Numbered from the stretch's first letter, positions 14,638-24,187 are shown. The stretch is 39,792 nucleotides of DNA from a virus (IMGVR_UViG_3300043409_002136:1-39792), one strand, 5' to 3'. The notes: generated by a model from the sequence alone, not told the origin. Numbers and translations: made by a program.

Positions 14638-14862
14638 ATGAAAAAAATTTTATTTATTGCATCGTTTGTATTATTTGGATGTTCAGAAGATGAGCCGATT
14701 GTTGACACTTGTAAAACAGTTACAGATAAAAAAATAATTTATGAGTCAATAGGCGTAAACTTATACGCTCCTGTTTATTATTTTTTTTTAGATGGCACGA
14801 AAAAAGAAGTCACTAAAGACACTTATGCTAATTATTTAATAAAAGATAAATACTGTAAGTAA
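14638..14862 (+). CDS. Small lipoprotein (possible phage moron)
   Basis: 74 residues with a type II signal: MKKILFIASFVLFGC, lipobox LFGC with Cys15 as the acylated residue, then SEDEPIVDTC. The mature part of about 60 residues has two further cysteines (at about 25 and 73) that could form a disulphide. It is the only backbone gene on the plus strand between the array borders. Lone phage lipoproteins with their own promoter often alter the lysogen or infected-cell surface, for example blocking superinfection; that role here is inference. It ends 3 bp before the convergent gene 14866-15096. Confidence 0.8.
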   Translation: MKKILFIASFVLFGCSEDEPIVDTCKTVTDKKIIYESIGVNLYAPVYYFFLDGTKKEVTKDTYANYLIKDKYCK

Positions 14863-14865
14863 AAA

Positions 14866-15096
14866 CTATAATTTATTTTCCATAGCCGAGACCGCTCTCC
14901 TGACAGTAGCGACTGAACACTTAAATTTTTTAGCTACAATTAAATATTTTTTCATTTGATACGGTTCGCTTAAAATTGATTTGTAATACATATATATATC
15001 ATAATCTGTCATTGTAGACAGGGGCATTCTTCCTATCTTTACAAGTGTTTTTATTACCTGCATATTCATTTCAATATAATCAACTACTCTATCCAT
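14866..15096 (-). CDS. Small HTH-like protein
   Basis: 76 residues ending YLIVAKKFKCSVATVRRAVS, the form of a helix-turn-helix (hydrophobic helix, Cys-Ser turn, 'ATVRRAV' recognition helix). It overlaps the upstream gene by 13 bp. A transcription-regulator or packaging role in the structural operon is possible. Family not identified. Confidence 0.6.
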   Translation of the reverse strand: MDRVVDYIEMNMQVIKTLVKIGRMPLSTMTDYDIYMYYKSILSEPYQMKKYLIVAKKFKCSVATVRRAVSAMENKL

Positions 15097-15398
15097 TTAT
15101 TGCATTTTTTTTTAGATTGGCGTAATTTATAGGATAACGTGCAAAAACACTCGCCACACATTTTACTAGTTAATTCATTTATTCTTTCATCATTAACTTT
15201 AAAAAAATCAATAGGCTCATCTTCGTAATAATTGCACAATATGCAAATTTTTTTTCTTTCATTTGCTAACAATTCCACTTCTTTATCTATATTTTCAAAA
15301 TTAAATTTACCCTCTAAAAGAGGGGTAATACCTTTATCAGCGAAAGAAAATGCCTTTCCTTTCGCGCTTAGGAGTTTTTTATTAAAACTTTGCATCAT
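15084..15398 (-). CDS. Small cysteine-cluster protein
   Basis: 104 residues. Two CxxC pairs, CILC at about 50-53 and CGEC at about 80-83, plus a later cysteine (KKKCNKW), could bind one zinc ion. Overlaps the tape-measure gene end by 17 bp and the next start by 13 bp. In this position (after the tape measure) an accessory tail or regulatory role is possible; no family named. Confidence 0.65.
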   Translation of the reverse strand: MMQSFNKKLLSAKGKAFSFADKGITPLLEGKFNFENIDKEVELLANERKKICILCNYYEDEPIDFFKVNDERINELTSKMCGECFCTLSYKLRQSKKKCNKWIE

Positions 15399-18213
15399 TC
15401 ATTATTTTGCGATTTTCACTTAAACCTATAATACCTTTTTGACTACCCTTTGACGTACCTTGTTCTGCACCAATCGCCACTGCCTCCGCTATCATTTGAA
15501 CCATTTGGGAATTGTTAACGTTTTGATTAATTTCATTTTGATTTAGAATGTTTGACGCGCCATTTAATCCTACCCCCCCACCTGCTTGATTTATAATTCC
15601 TAATTCCTTGGCAAACATTGAAGTTGATCTTGCATTTATTACACTTTCTCCTGCGCTTAAACTAGCACTAATACTATCGCTTTCGCCAAAACCCGTTCCT
15701 CGTAGTCCAATAACCCCACTCGCAAACTTTGAGGGCTTTCCTGTATTAGGTTGCTTTGTAGATGTTATTTTTTTAACAGAATCGAATCCTGACTTTGCAA
15801 CTATTACGGTAGAAAGTATTTTTTGCCCAGTTGCAAGTGGTTCGGGTAAAGTTGATGCCGTTGACCATACTTTGTTTATTCCTGAATAGGTATCTATCGT
15901 TGCCTGTGCAATCGCCGCTGCTTTACCAGCTTTTGAATTTTCACCTAGTATAGTTGCTAATTGTCCAAACGTTTGACTAGCTAAGTTCAATTTATTTTGC
16001 ATCACCACGCTATCTATGTCTTTGTCCATTTGGGCGTACTTATCCTTTATAAGTTGCGTATCCGCGCCTGTTTTCTCGGCATTGTCTAATTCTTGTTGTA
16101 GCTTAATTGCATTTCTTTCCTTTTCAAGTTCTCCCTGAGCAATAAAGTTTTCTTCTTCAATTATTTTTTTATTTTCTAAATCAATTAATTGTTTTTCTTT
16201 TTCTGCTACTTCGTTCTGAATATTCAACTCGTCTGCTTTTTCTTTGCTTTCATTTTTTATTTTAGCAATATTATCATCATATTGTTTTTGATTTATATCG
16301 CCGTTTACTAAACGAACTAGTTCGTAGTCGGTATCCGCTTTTAATTGATCTGCAATAGCTTTTTGTTTAATCTTTAATTGCTCATCTGAAAGGTATTGGT
16401 CGTTTTCCAAAATCTTATTGTTTTTTTCAGTTTGAGCATCCAATTCTAGCTGAGCGTTTTCAATTGTTAATGACGCATTTTTTGACATATTTTCGTTTTG
16501 CAACGTTTTTAACTGCGCATCAAATTGTTCTTGTGTAATTTTTTTGTTTTCTAATTGTAATTTTAAATCTACAAGTTCTTTGTCATATAATTGATTATTC
16601 AACTTAATTTCTTCTTCTATACTTTTCTTTTTAAACCCTTGGCTGGCTATAAATAAATCTATTTCAGATCTTGATTTACTCAAAGCACTATCAACGGATT
16701 GCGAATCTAATTCTTTTTTCTTGTCTGCGGATTCTTTTCTTAAAGAATTTAAATTCGCTAACTGCTCAGATTCTTGTCCCGTGATACGCTCTTTAATATC
16801 CGATATATTTTTTTCAGCCTCTGCCCTCGCGTTTAACGAATCGGTTGTCTTCCCCTCTGCTAATATTTTTAAATTTGCTACCTGCAACTGCTTGTTTGCT
16901 ATTTCAAGCTCAGAAGCCGATTGTTTTTGTAAGACCCCTCCCAACTGATTATTTATTCTTATTCTTTCTGAAATTGACTTTGTTTCGTCATCTCTTTGTT
17001 GCCTTAGTTTTTCAGCTTGCCTTTGATAGTCTAGCTGAATTTTAGCGCCATTTCTTTGTTTGGATTGCAATTCCCCCTCGGCTTTTGCTAAATTAGCAGA
17101 AGCAATGGATGATTGTTTTACCTCATTAGTAATATTTCTAATTCCCTTTGCTGCGCTTTCCGCCCCTACAAATTCCAAAACATTAGCAAGTCCATTAGAT
17201 ACTTTTTCGGCTACAGTACCAACGTTTTCTAACGTTTTAATAAATACCTCCGCAAAGAACATCCCCAAAGGCTTTATTATTTTAAACAAGCCGTTAAAAA
17301 CCCCTGTTATAGCTCCTGTAATCACTGCTAATCTTTGAGTCCCTTCCTCTGTGCTTTGCATTGAGGCTTTTGCCAATTTAAAAGCACCAACAACTGCACC
17401 CACAGAAACAGCTAAAACACCAATAACCGCCCCTATTGGTGTTGCAATAAACGCAAGCCCTGCCTTTAAAGCTCCTAATATTCCAATACGAATAGCTGAA
17501 AATGCGTTACCTAACAAAGCCCCAGCTCCCCCTGCATCTGAGGATTTTTTAATAAATCCAAGAAGCCCGCCGTTAAACAATTCTTGGCTTTTCAAAGCCT
17601 CTTCTATGTCCGCCGTATAGTTTCCTATGTTCATAGCCTGTTGAGTAGTTGCGCTTGAATTAGCTCTTACAAAAGATGTATTGTCATCTATTCTACTGTT
17701 TAGTTGTTGCATTAATTGCGCTTCTTCTTCAATGTTAGGATTAAGCTGGCTAACTATTCTATTCAACTCCTGACTTGACGATCTTGCATCATTCCTATTG
17801 TTTATTTGCCGACGCAAAGCATTATTTCCTAATTCGATCAATGAGGTAGTTCTCCCCTCAGCATTTTGATACGCCGTTAATTGGGTAGTTGTTTGGCTTA
17901 TTTCAGTTCTAACCCTGCTTACAGAGCTAGCCAAATTTAACTCTGCTTTTTGCGCTTCTCTTTGCAATCTTATCAAAGATTCTATTTCTTTCCTATTAGC
18001 CTCGATGGCATCGGAGTTGTCTCCCGCGCTATCAGATAACGCATCATTGGCTTTTTCTAGCAAATCTATTTGTTTAGCCGTTTCTTTTACTTGATCGGAG
18101 TACGATTTTTGCTCTTTTTTTAAATCCAAATAACTATCCTGCAAATCGCTTAAACTCTTTTGAAGTCTGTCTGTGTCAAGATTAAATGTTGCTAAATTTA
18201 TAACCTCTGCCAT
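15382..18213 (-). CDS. Tail tape measure protein
   Basis: 943 residues. Residues 1-190 form a long coiled coil (TDRLQKSLSDLQDSYLDLKK). Residues about 215-330 are hydrophobic and Gly/Ala-rich (ALKAGLAFIATPIGAVIGVL, SVGAVVGAFKLAKASM) with a second segment ITGAITGVFNGLFKIIKPLG. Residues about 380-740 form a very long charged coiled coil. The C-terminus is Gly/Ser-rich. This layout, and being one of the longest genes of the genome, identifies the protein that sets tail length. It starts 1 bp before the previous stop region in an unbroken tail operon. Confidence 0.9.
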   Translation of the reverse strand: MAEVINLATFNLDTDRLQKSLSDLQDSYLDLKKEQKSYSDQVKETAKQIDLLEKANDALSDSAGDNSDAIEANRKEIESLIRLQREAQKAELNLASSVSRVRTEISQTTTQLTAYQNAEGRTTSLIELGNNALRRQINNRNDARSSSQELNRIVSQLNPNIEEEAQLMQQLNSRIDDNTSFVRANSSATTQQAMNIGNYTADIEEALKSQELFNGGLLGFIKKSSDAGGAGALLGNAFSAIRIGILGALKAGLAFIATPIGAVIGVLAVSVGAVVGAFKLAKASMQSTEEGTQRLAVITGAITGVFNGLFKIIKPLGMFFAEVFIKTLENVGTVAEKVSNGLANVLEFVGAESAAKGIRNITNEVKQSSIASANLAKAEGELQSKQRNGAKIQLDYQRQAEKLRQQRDDETKSISERIRINNQLGGVLQKQSASELEIANKQLQVANLKILAEGKTTDSLNARAEAEKNISDIKERITGQESEQLANLNSLRKESADKKKELDSQSVDSALSKSRSEIDLFIASQGFKKKSIEEEIKLNNQLYDKELVDLKLQLENKKITQEQFDAQLKTLQNENMSKNASLTIENAQLELDAQTEKNNKILENDQYLSDEQLKIKQKAIADQLKADTDYELVRLVNGDINQKQYDDNIAKIKNESKEKADELNIQNEVAEKEKQLIDLENKKIIEEENFIAQGELEKERNAIKLQQELDNAEKTGADTQLIKDKYAQMDKDIDSVVMQNKLNLASQTFGQLATILGENSKAGKAAAIAQATIDTYSGINKVWSTASTLPEPLATGQKILSTVIVAKSGFDSVKKITSTKQPNTGKPSKFASGVIGLRGTGFGESDSISASLSAGESVINARSTSMFAKELGIINQAGGGVGLNGASNILNQNEINQNVNNSQMVQMIAEAVAIGAEQGTSKGSQKGIIGLSENRKIMNDAKF

Positions 18214-18214
18214 T

Positions 18215-20125
18215 TTATAATTTGTTTATTTTGATAAATTCCCCTGATGATTTTTCGCCCTCTTCAAATGATATTTTATTACAAATATAATAAGCGTTTT
18301 CTTGCCTAAAATAAAAGGGTTTTGTTAAATCAGCAGATATAAAATCATTTATATTCATTGCAAGATCAATTTTATGTATTCTAAAATTCGTGAATATCTT
18401 TTGATACATAGTATAGTTTTTATAAATAGCCTCATCAAATAAAGTATCGTTATTTATAGCTATTGGGAATTCATAAACTGTTCCGTTATCAACTAACTGC
18501 TCAGAAATCAAATTTAATTGTGCTTGTTCAATATTTTTTCGTAAAAAATAAAACCTACCAGACAATCCTTTGTAAGTTATTTCAGCAACTCCGTTATTGT
18601 CCTTTATTTCTGAATCCCAAATCTTATACTGATTTGTGCTAAAACCAAAAAAAGGAGTATTTACAGTATTATCAGGCGCATATATTTTTGATTGAGCTAG
18701 TGTTTTTTCTGCGTTCAAATTTACATTAGGTACATAAATATATCCGTCACCAGTTAAGTCTGTTTCTATATTTTTTTTTAATTTAAAAGCGTTTTTTTGA
18801 GCATAGTCACTTTGATAAGCCTCCCCTGTTCTTTTTATAAAGCAATGAGAAAAGTCTTGGCTGTTATTAAAATCTAAACGACTATCTAATGTTATAAAAT
18901 CAACTGTGTTTGTTGTTTGATTTAATACTGGCGTTAACCCTGTCCTCCAAAGAATTTCCTTTATAAAATCTTTAATAGATAAATCTTTTAACTCATTTTC
19001 TAAATTTGCAGCACCTAAATTTGTTTTGTATATTTTAAAAACTGTTGATTTATGAAACCATCGTTCAGCATAGTGATATAAGTTATTAAAATCTAATCTG
19101 CTCGGGGCAAAAATATCTATAAATATAAAATCCCCCTCCTTACAAGCTAAATTAAAAGATACATTTTTTTCCCCACCAGCATCTGAGTTTGAAGTAAATG
19201 GACTGCCTATTATTGCAGTTACAATACCGTTTACATAAACATGAACGGCTATATCTACTTTTCTTGAAAATTTCTTTTTTCTCCTGTAAGTAACATACAT
19301 ATCTATTGTTAAATCAAAAAAATAAGCCCCGTTCTCGTTTATTACAAAACCCCAGCCGTTTGTTGTTATAATGGCCCCACTTACTGATACTTGATCCCAA
19401 AAGTAATTAGGAGTAGGTCTTGTATACCCACCCGATGCCGTTCTATTAGTGTTTTCGTAAGGATATTTAATGAAAGTAGCCATTAAATCTTTTGTTGTTG
19501 TTTCCGATATTGATTTAGGGTATGTTATATATAACCCATTCAAATAATTAAGTTCAGAATAATTACAAACAAAACCAAAAGTTTTAAAGATTAAATCCCA
19601 TAATTCTCTTACAGAAAAACAAGGCGTTAAATAGTCTATATTTACCTTGTTATTATATATGTTTTTGCCCCCGTAATCTGCTATAATATAATTATAGTAT
19701 TGATTGTTAAAACTATCAATCACGCTCTGCATTGTTTTTTCGTGATTAAAATCTTCAAGATTCAAATCTTTTCCTAAAGTTTTGTTTTCAATAGCTTTAA
19801 AGAAATCAATCATTCCATCAATTATGCGCGCTTTATAGGAATCCTCTGTTTCTAAAATATCGAACCACCCTTTTGAGATTAAATCAAATCCATCTACTTT
19901 TAAGACCGCTTTGTTTTTTTGGTATGGAATATAAGAACCGTCACCACTTATTCCAAGATTTTGCATAGCATGAGAGTTAAACGGTGTTTTTTGAAATTCA
20001 AATGAATTTGTAAAAGAACAAGATACACTTGCAATATCAAAAATATCTTCAATCTGCTTAGTGTATTTTATAGAAGTTTTTTTATCTAATTCTATTGGAA
20101 TATTGTTTATTATCAATTCTACCAT
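18215..20125 (-). CDS. Tail protein (distal tail/baseplate hub candidate)
   Basis: 636 residues. The N-terminus (VELIINNIPIELDKKTSIKY) and the following 'FDIASVSCSFTNSFEFQKTPFN' block recur in baseplate proteins of Bacteroidota siphoviruses that follow the tail-tip gene. Beta-rich, no transmembrane segment. Its start overlaps the end of 20119-20976. It lies directly before the tape measure in transcription order. Hub or distal-tail identity is inferred. Confidence 0.65.
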   Translation of the reverse strand: MVELIINNIPIELDKKTSIKYTKQIEDIFDIASVSCSFTNSFEFQKTPFNSHAMQNLGISGDGSYIPYQKNKAVLKVDGFDLISKGWFDILETEDSYKARIIDGMIDFFKAIENKTLGKDLNLEDFNHEKTMQSVIDSFNNQYYNYIIADYGGKNIYNNKVNIDYLTPCFSVRELWDLIFKTFGFVCNYSELNYLNGLYITYPKSISETTTKDLMATFIKYPYENTNRTASGGYTRPTPNYFWDQVSVSGAIITTNGWGFVINENGAYFFDLTIDMYVTYRRKKKFSRKVDIAVHVYVNGIVTAIIGSPFTSNSDAGGEKNVSFNLACKEGDFIFIDIFAPSRLDFNNLYHYAERWFHKSTVFKIYKTNLGAANLENELKDLSIKDFIKEILWRTGLTPVLNQTTNTVDFITLDSRLDFNNSQDFSHCFIKRTGEAYQSDYAQKNAFKLKKNIETDLTGDGYIYVPNVNLNAEKTLAQSKIYAPDNTVNTPFFGFSTNQYKIWDSEIKDNNGVAEITYKGLSGRFYFLRKNIEQAQLNLISEQLVDNGTVYEFPIAINNDTLFDEAIYKNYTMYQKIFTNFRIHKIDLAMNINDFISADLTKPFYFRQENAYYICNKISFEEGEKSSGEFIKINKL

Positions 20126-20976
20126 ATCAATGAGGGATTAAAACGATAGTTTATGTCAAGATTTAACGTAGTAGAATATACTTTCTTTATATTGTCAAAT
20201 TCGTAAGAGTTGCTCTTCATAAATAGTTTTTTCCAAACGCCATTTTGATATGCGTAAACGTCAGGGCTTACAATTAAATCTTTTACGTAATCTCTATATT
20301 CTCTGGGTATCTTTGAATATATTTGAAAATCTGTTTTGCTAAGGTTGCCTAAGTCAATTAAGTTATTGGTTTTTGAATGCACTACATAACCAAGATTAGT
20401 ATTTTGTTCTTTTTCAGAATAGCTTTCAAATAACCAATAAGAATAACCCCCTTTTTGATTAAGAAATTTTATGTAAACATTATTACACCCTTTTACACGT
20501 CTGTAATCAATGTTAGATATTTCAAATAATGATTTTTCTTCAATTAAAAAAGAATCAGAAAGGAAATAATCATAAACGGGGAACCCACTCCATACGGGTA
20601 TATTTTCCGAAATCCTAATGGATTTATTTGGGGGTGTAGTTTGATTTGTTTCATTTGTCCTTTTACCGCCTCTTATAAAATCTTTTATAAAAAACATATT
20701 AGTTCCATCAGGGGCGTTTATTACTATTTTAATTTTACAACTATTGTTTGTATTCCCGTTTGGAACATCAAAAAGGCTTTTAACTATTGATTGTATATTT
20801 ATAAAAACTTTATTGCTTAAATCAGTGTATGATGTAAAAACAGAGCTTATCTTAGAATTAGAAAGGTTGGTAAAAACAAAAGTAAAGTAATTAACTGGTA
20901 AATTAGAGGTCACTTCCATCCAAATTTCATTATTTGTAAAATAACCATTACTATTAAGATTGTGCGAAATTGTCAT
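20119..20976 (-). CDS. Tail protein, unknown specific role
   Basis: 285 residues, beta-rich and Asn/Ser/Phe-rich (NLPVNYFTFVFTNLSNSKIS; WSGFPVYDYFLSDSF). It contains a 'RVKGCNNVYIKFLNQKGGYSYWLFES' segment seen in tail proteins of Bacteroidota phages. It overlaps both neighbours and lies in the tail block between tail-completion and baseplate genes. Confidence 0.6.
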   Translation of the reverse strand: MTISHNLNSNGYFTNNEIWMEVTSNLPVNYFTFVFTNLSNSKISSVFTSYTDLSNKVFINIQSIVKSLFDVPNGNTNNSCKIKIVINAPDGTNMFFIKDFIRGGKRTNETNQTTPPNKSIRISENIPVWSGFPVYDYFLSDSFLIEEKSLFEISNIDYRRVKGCNNVYIKFLNQKGGYSYWLFESYSEKEQNTNLGYVVHSKTNNLIDLGNLSKTDFQIYSKIPREYRDYVKDLIVSPDVYAYQNGVWKKLFMKSNSYEFDNIKKVYSTTLNLDINYRFNPSLIW

Positions 20977-21418
20977 TTAGTTGTTTTATTAAAATTTGAT
21001 TTATTTCTACGGTTAAGCCTTCTTTTATTTTAGAATAAACATAGTCTAATACCTCCTTTGACTGTAACACCTCTAATAAGTCAGTGCCCTGAGGATAATA
21101 ATTAGTGCCCTCGTTTTCTATTTTTTTAGAAACGGCAAAAGCTACCGATATAGCTTCCGCCCCTCTTATTCCTAGTTTTGCATTTACCCACGGTATTAAA
21201 ACGCTTACTGGAGGTTTTTTACCTGGCGATCGCCCATTTGCTAGCCAATAAGTGTAATTCATTCCCCATATTTCGCCATTACCATTATTTACTCTAGCCT
21301 CCAAAGAATCTAGCCATTTTCCTGTGGCATTCATACCTAAAGAAATGAATTTAGGTTTTAAGAAGTTATTTATAACTCCTTGAATAGCTTCAATAATTAG
21401 CGTTTCAGGGATTTTCAT
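20954..21418 (-). CDS. Tail-completion protein, HK97 gp10-like
   Basis: 154 residues. The core 'WGMNYTYWLANGRSPGKKPPVSVLIPWVNAKLGIRG' is characteristic of gp10-like tail terminator/completion proteins, in which a 'Y..W.e.GR.PGk.PP...i..Wi..k' motif follows a short beta strand. These cap the tail or join it to the head. Ends 23 bp inside the next gene. Confidence 0.72.
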   Translation of the reverse strand: MKIPETLIIEAIQGVINNFLKPKFISLGMNATGKWLDSLEARVNNGNGEIWGMNYTYWLANGRSPGKKPPVSVLIPWVNAKLGIRGAEAISVAFAVSKKIENEGTNYYPQGTDLLEVLQSKEVLDYVYSKIKEGLTVEINQILIKQLNDNFAQS

Positions 21419-21431
21419 TATTTTTTATAAT

Positions 21432-21923
21432 CTATGTTATTTCAGAAAAAATATAGTTAATCTTCCAACCGTTATAGTTTTCATCTAAATAATTATGAAT
21501 CAATTGCGCATCTCCGTTTTGCGCGATTTGTATTTCTTTACCTAAAATAACACAAGTGTCTAAGATATTATCGCATCCTAAACAATTTATTAAAGGATAA
21601 AAAATAGTTTCCCATTTTGATTCTTCAATTGAATGCCCTTTTATTTCATTATAGTTATTAACACCTAAATTTTCTTTTAATACAGCATATAATGAAAAAC
21701 TCCAGATACATTTTTTATACTCAGTAAGTCCCGTTAAAAAATTTGTTTTTCTCTCTTCTCTAAATTTAACATCCGTTAAAAATATCTTTACACAACAATT
21801 TTCATTCTGAAAAATATTTATTTGACTAGAAACTAAGGGTGCTGAAAACTCCCAACAAAAGCCACATTTGTGTTGTTCATTCCATAAATTTACTTGCTCA
21901 TTCCAAAAAGATACTATATTCAT
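21432..21923 (-). CDS. Structural-region protein, unknown
   Basis: 163 residues with several cysteines (KCGFCWEFSAP; NCLGCDNILDTC). It contains 'FLTDVKFREERKTNFLTGLTEYKKCIWSFSLYAVL', a beta-rich pattern of a tail or head-tail protein. It lies between the terminase large subunit block and the tail-completion gene. No defined family. Confidence 0.55.
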   Translation of the reverse strand: MNIVSFWNEQVNLWNEQHKCGFCWEFSAPLVSSQINIFQNENCCVKIFLTDVKFREERKTNFLTGLTEYKKCIWSFSLYAVLKENLGVNNYNEIKGHSIEESKWETIFYPLINCLGCDNILDTCVILGKEIQIAQNGDAQLIHNYLDENYNGWKINYIFSEIT

Positions 21924-21924
21924 T

Positions 21925-22458
21925 TTACTTAATTTTACTTAATTTTTTTTCGATTTGACTCTTTGTAATATCAAAATATTGTTTGTCAAAAATTACATTA
22001 TAAGCAATGTTTTTAATTAAATCATATTTTAAAATATCCCCCTTTGCTAAATTGTCGATCATATTTAAGTATCCAAATTTATTTAAGTTGTTAATTCCTG
22101 ATTGAATCATTTTAATATCAGGGTCACTTGTTAAATATTTACTTTCTAATTCGTTAATTATTTTTATTTCATCAATTATCCAAAGAATAAAAGATATAGC
22201 TTTATCTATTGCAATATTTTGAATATCTGAAATAAAATAGTTGTGTCCCCTGTCTTTTAAAATTAAAAAAAATAAAGTTTCAAAATCGTTCTTTAAAAAT
22301 AGCTCGGGTAAAGTTTCTTTTACAAATCCCCATTTGCAATAAATAAGACTTTCAAAGTCAAAATTAAGTAAAATACTTGAGCGTTTACCATTTTTGACTA
22401 AAAAATTAAAATCATCTTGAGAAATTAGTTGTAATTGTTTATTAATTGATATATCCAC
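21925..22458 (-). CDS. Structural-region protein, unknown
   Basis: 177 residues, mostly helical (FETLFFLILKDRGHNYFISD; FILWIIDEIKIINELESKYL). Overlaps the end of the terminase gene by 17 bp, so is translated with it. Probably head-tail joining or assembly protein by position; the sequence does not name it. Confidence 0.55.
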   Translation of the reverse strand: MDISINKQLQLISQDDFNFLVKNGKRSSILLNFDFESLIYCKWGFVKETLPELFLKNDFETLFFLILKDRGHNYFISDIQNIAIDKAISFILWIIDEIKIINELESKYLTSDPDIKMIQSGINNLNKFGYLNMIDNLAKGDILKYDLIKNIAYNVIFDKQYFDITKSQIEKKLSKIK

Positions 22459-23653
22459 CGCCTGTGCGTTTTAATTTAGGTTTTCCTACTAAATCCCAAA
22501 AAACATACCCTATGGGGTCAAGATGATGGTTATAATCATCTATTGGGGTTTGACTTTTTTTGTCGTGCCAAACATAATTATTCAATTCTTTTATAATATT
22601 TATGCTTGAAGGATCAACTATTATTTCCCAATCTTGCATCAATGCTATACGATCAATTATTTTTGGCTTCTCAATTCCTTTGATAATTAAACCCCTTGAT
22701 TTCAATTCTGAAATTAGTCGAGGCTCAGCACTATCGGCAACAATTAAACTTTTCCCTGCGTAAATTTTATTATAGTCAAATATCTGGGAGGTTGTTAAAC
22801 CTGACTGGTGTAAAAATTCTTTTACAAAAATACGCTTATTTTTAGAATCAATTGAAACTTTATCTAAAGTCGTGGGGTCAATGCTGAATCCGTAATCCTG
22901 ACCAAAAACAGAAACTGAATGCTCTTCAAAATCTGCAATTCGCCAATTAGTAAAAACAACTCCTTCGGCTTTGTTCAGCCATCCCCCTAGTATTTGATGT
23001 TTATATTTTTCAGGGTTTTTGATTTGCATTTTCTCAACCTCATTGATAAATGATTGGTCAATATTTTCTATATTGTCAAGGTAAGTTGTATGAATGTAGG
23101 TGACATCATCTTTAGTGCCGTTAAATCCCTCTTGAACGCCTTTGTCTTCAAAGAACTTTTTATAAATCCAATGCTCTTTTGTTGTTGGGTTAAGTATTAG
23201 AATAATACGGTTTTGTTTGCCTTTTTGCCTTATTGAAAGATTTATTTTGTCGAAAGTAGTTTCATCTGTAAGCTCCTCGGCTTCGTCTAAAACCCACGTT
23301 GTAACCCCCTGCAATGATTTTAAATTTGCAGTTTGATCTCCTGAAGATGTTTTAATTCCTTTGAATATAATTTCGCTTCCTGAATCAATATTTAAAATAT
23401 CTGATTTGTTTATTTGAAATGAAGTATTGATATTTAACAAATCAATTTTTTGCTTAAACTCTGGAATGATTGAAAGATGGGCACTTGTCATTGTTTGCCT
23501 TGTGAATAAAATTTTATGCCCACTTTCAAAAGATAAAAGGCTGGTAAATCTACCAACCTCAAATGATTTTCCACTGCCTCTGCCACCTGTTAAAATAAAA
23601 TATCTAGTATTATTACCTAGATTATTCCAAACTTTGCTGTGTTTCTTTATCAT
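22442..23653 (-). CDS. terL: Terminase large subunit
   Basis: 403 residues. N-terminal ATPase: Walker A GGRGSGKS at 23-30, Walker B TWVLDEAEELT at about 113-123, and a coupling segment ILILNPT. C-terminal RNase H-like nuclease: FGQDYGFSIDPTTL, IVADSAEP, and the terminal 'DDYNHHLDPIGYVFWDL' carrying the last catalytic Asp. Drives DNA into the prohead and cuts the concatemer. Length is at the short end of the PBSX/Terminase_3 group. Its start overlaps the small-subunit gene by 32 bp. Confidence 0.93.
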   Translation of the reverse strand: MIKKHSKVWNNLGNNTRYFILTGGRGSGKSFEVGRFTSLLSFESGHKILFTRQTMTSAHLSIIPEFKQKIDLLNINTSFQINKSDILNIDSGSEIIFKGIKTSSGDQTANLKSLQGVTTWVLDEAEELTDETTFDKINLSIRQKGKQNRIILILNPTTKEHWIYKKFFEDKGVQEGFNGTKDDVTYIHTTYLDNIENIDQSFINEVEKMQIKNPEKYKHQILGGWLNKAEGVVFTNWRIADFEEHSVSVFGQDYGFSIDPTTLDKVSIDSKNKRIFVKEFLHQSGLTTSQIFDYNKIYAGKSLIVADSAEPRLISELKSRGLIIKGIEKPKIIDRIALMQDWEIIVDPSSINIIKELNNYVWHDKKSQTPIDDYNHHLDPIGYVFWDLVGKPKLKRTGGGYIN

Positions 23654-24005
23654 ACAATTTAGTGATATCGAAATTCTTATTAGTATTTACATTTTCACTA
23701 TCTACAAAAGTCTGACTTAATCGTTTATGCTCTTCGGGGTTTGCTATCAATTTCATTAAACCCATTTGCAAAGTTGCATTATCGGAATCATACCATTTTT
23801 TACGCATTGAAGTTTTAAGGCTTATTTTATTGTCTTCTATTAACTTCTTTAGTTCGTCCATTTCGTCAGAACCAATAGGGTAAAATTCATACAAAGTTTG
23901 TTTTGATATTCCAATAAACGATGCAACCTCTTCAACAAAGATTAATCTCTTTGAAACGATTTGTTCCTTTGCTTTATCGAATAAAATTTGTTTATTGTAT
24001 GCCAT
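23622..24005 (-). CDS. terS: Terminase small subunit
   Basis: 127 residues directly upstream of and overlapping the large subunit. N-terminal helix-turn-helix (FVEEVASFIGISKQTLYEFY) would bind the packaging site; the remainder is helical for oligomerisation. The middle segment 'LKTSMRKKWYDSDNATLQMGLMKLIANPEEHKRLSQ' is typical of Bacteroidota phage TerS proteins. The call rests on position and HTH. Confidence 0.8.
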   Translation of the reverse strand: MAYNKQILFDKAKEQIVSKRLIFVEEVASFIGISKQTLYEFYPIGSDEMDELKKLIEDNKISLKTSMRKKWYDSDNATLQMGLMKLIANPEEHKRLSQTFVDSENVNTNKNFDITKLYDKETQQSLE

Positions 24006-24187
24006 TATCTATGCGACATTTCGTAAAAGCAAGAAGGTGCTTTTGTTGTTGGTTTATATTCTTTTGGTAACGCTTTACAATCTTTTATAAACTGCTCGGC
24101 TTGGTCTCTTGTATCTAATATTTTACAATCGATAATCTGTTCTTTGCCTTTTGAATTTAGTTGAGTGATTGTGATTTTATATTTCAT
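24005..24187 (-). CDS. Small protein upstream of terminase, unknown
   Basis: 60 residues (MKYKITITQLNSKGKEQIID), with a 'DTRDQAEQFIKDCKALP' helix. First gene after the promoter at 24287; its stop touches the terS start. Unknown function. Confidence 0.6.
   Translation of the reverse strand: MKYKITITQLNSKGKEQIIDCKILDTRDQAEQFIKDCKALPKEYKPTTKAPSCFYEMSHR

Noticed and set aside
15608-17620. Several plus-strand ORFs antisense to the tape-measure gene
   Set aside because: They have skewed composition typical of antisense frames, no start context, and lie within a clear long coding sequence.
21925-22458. Portal protein between terminase and tail genes
   Set aside because: At 177 residues it is far too short and lacks portal patterns; the 410-residue product of 9952-11184 fits much better.
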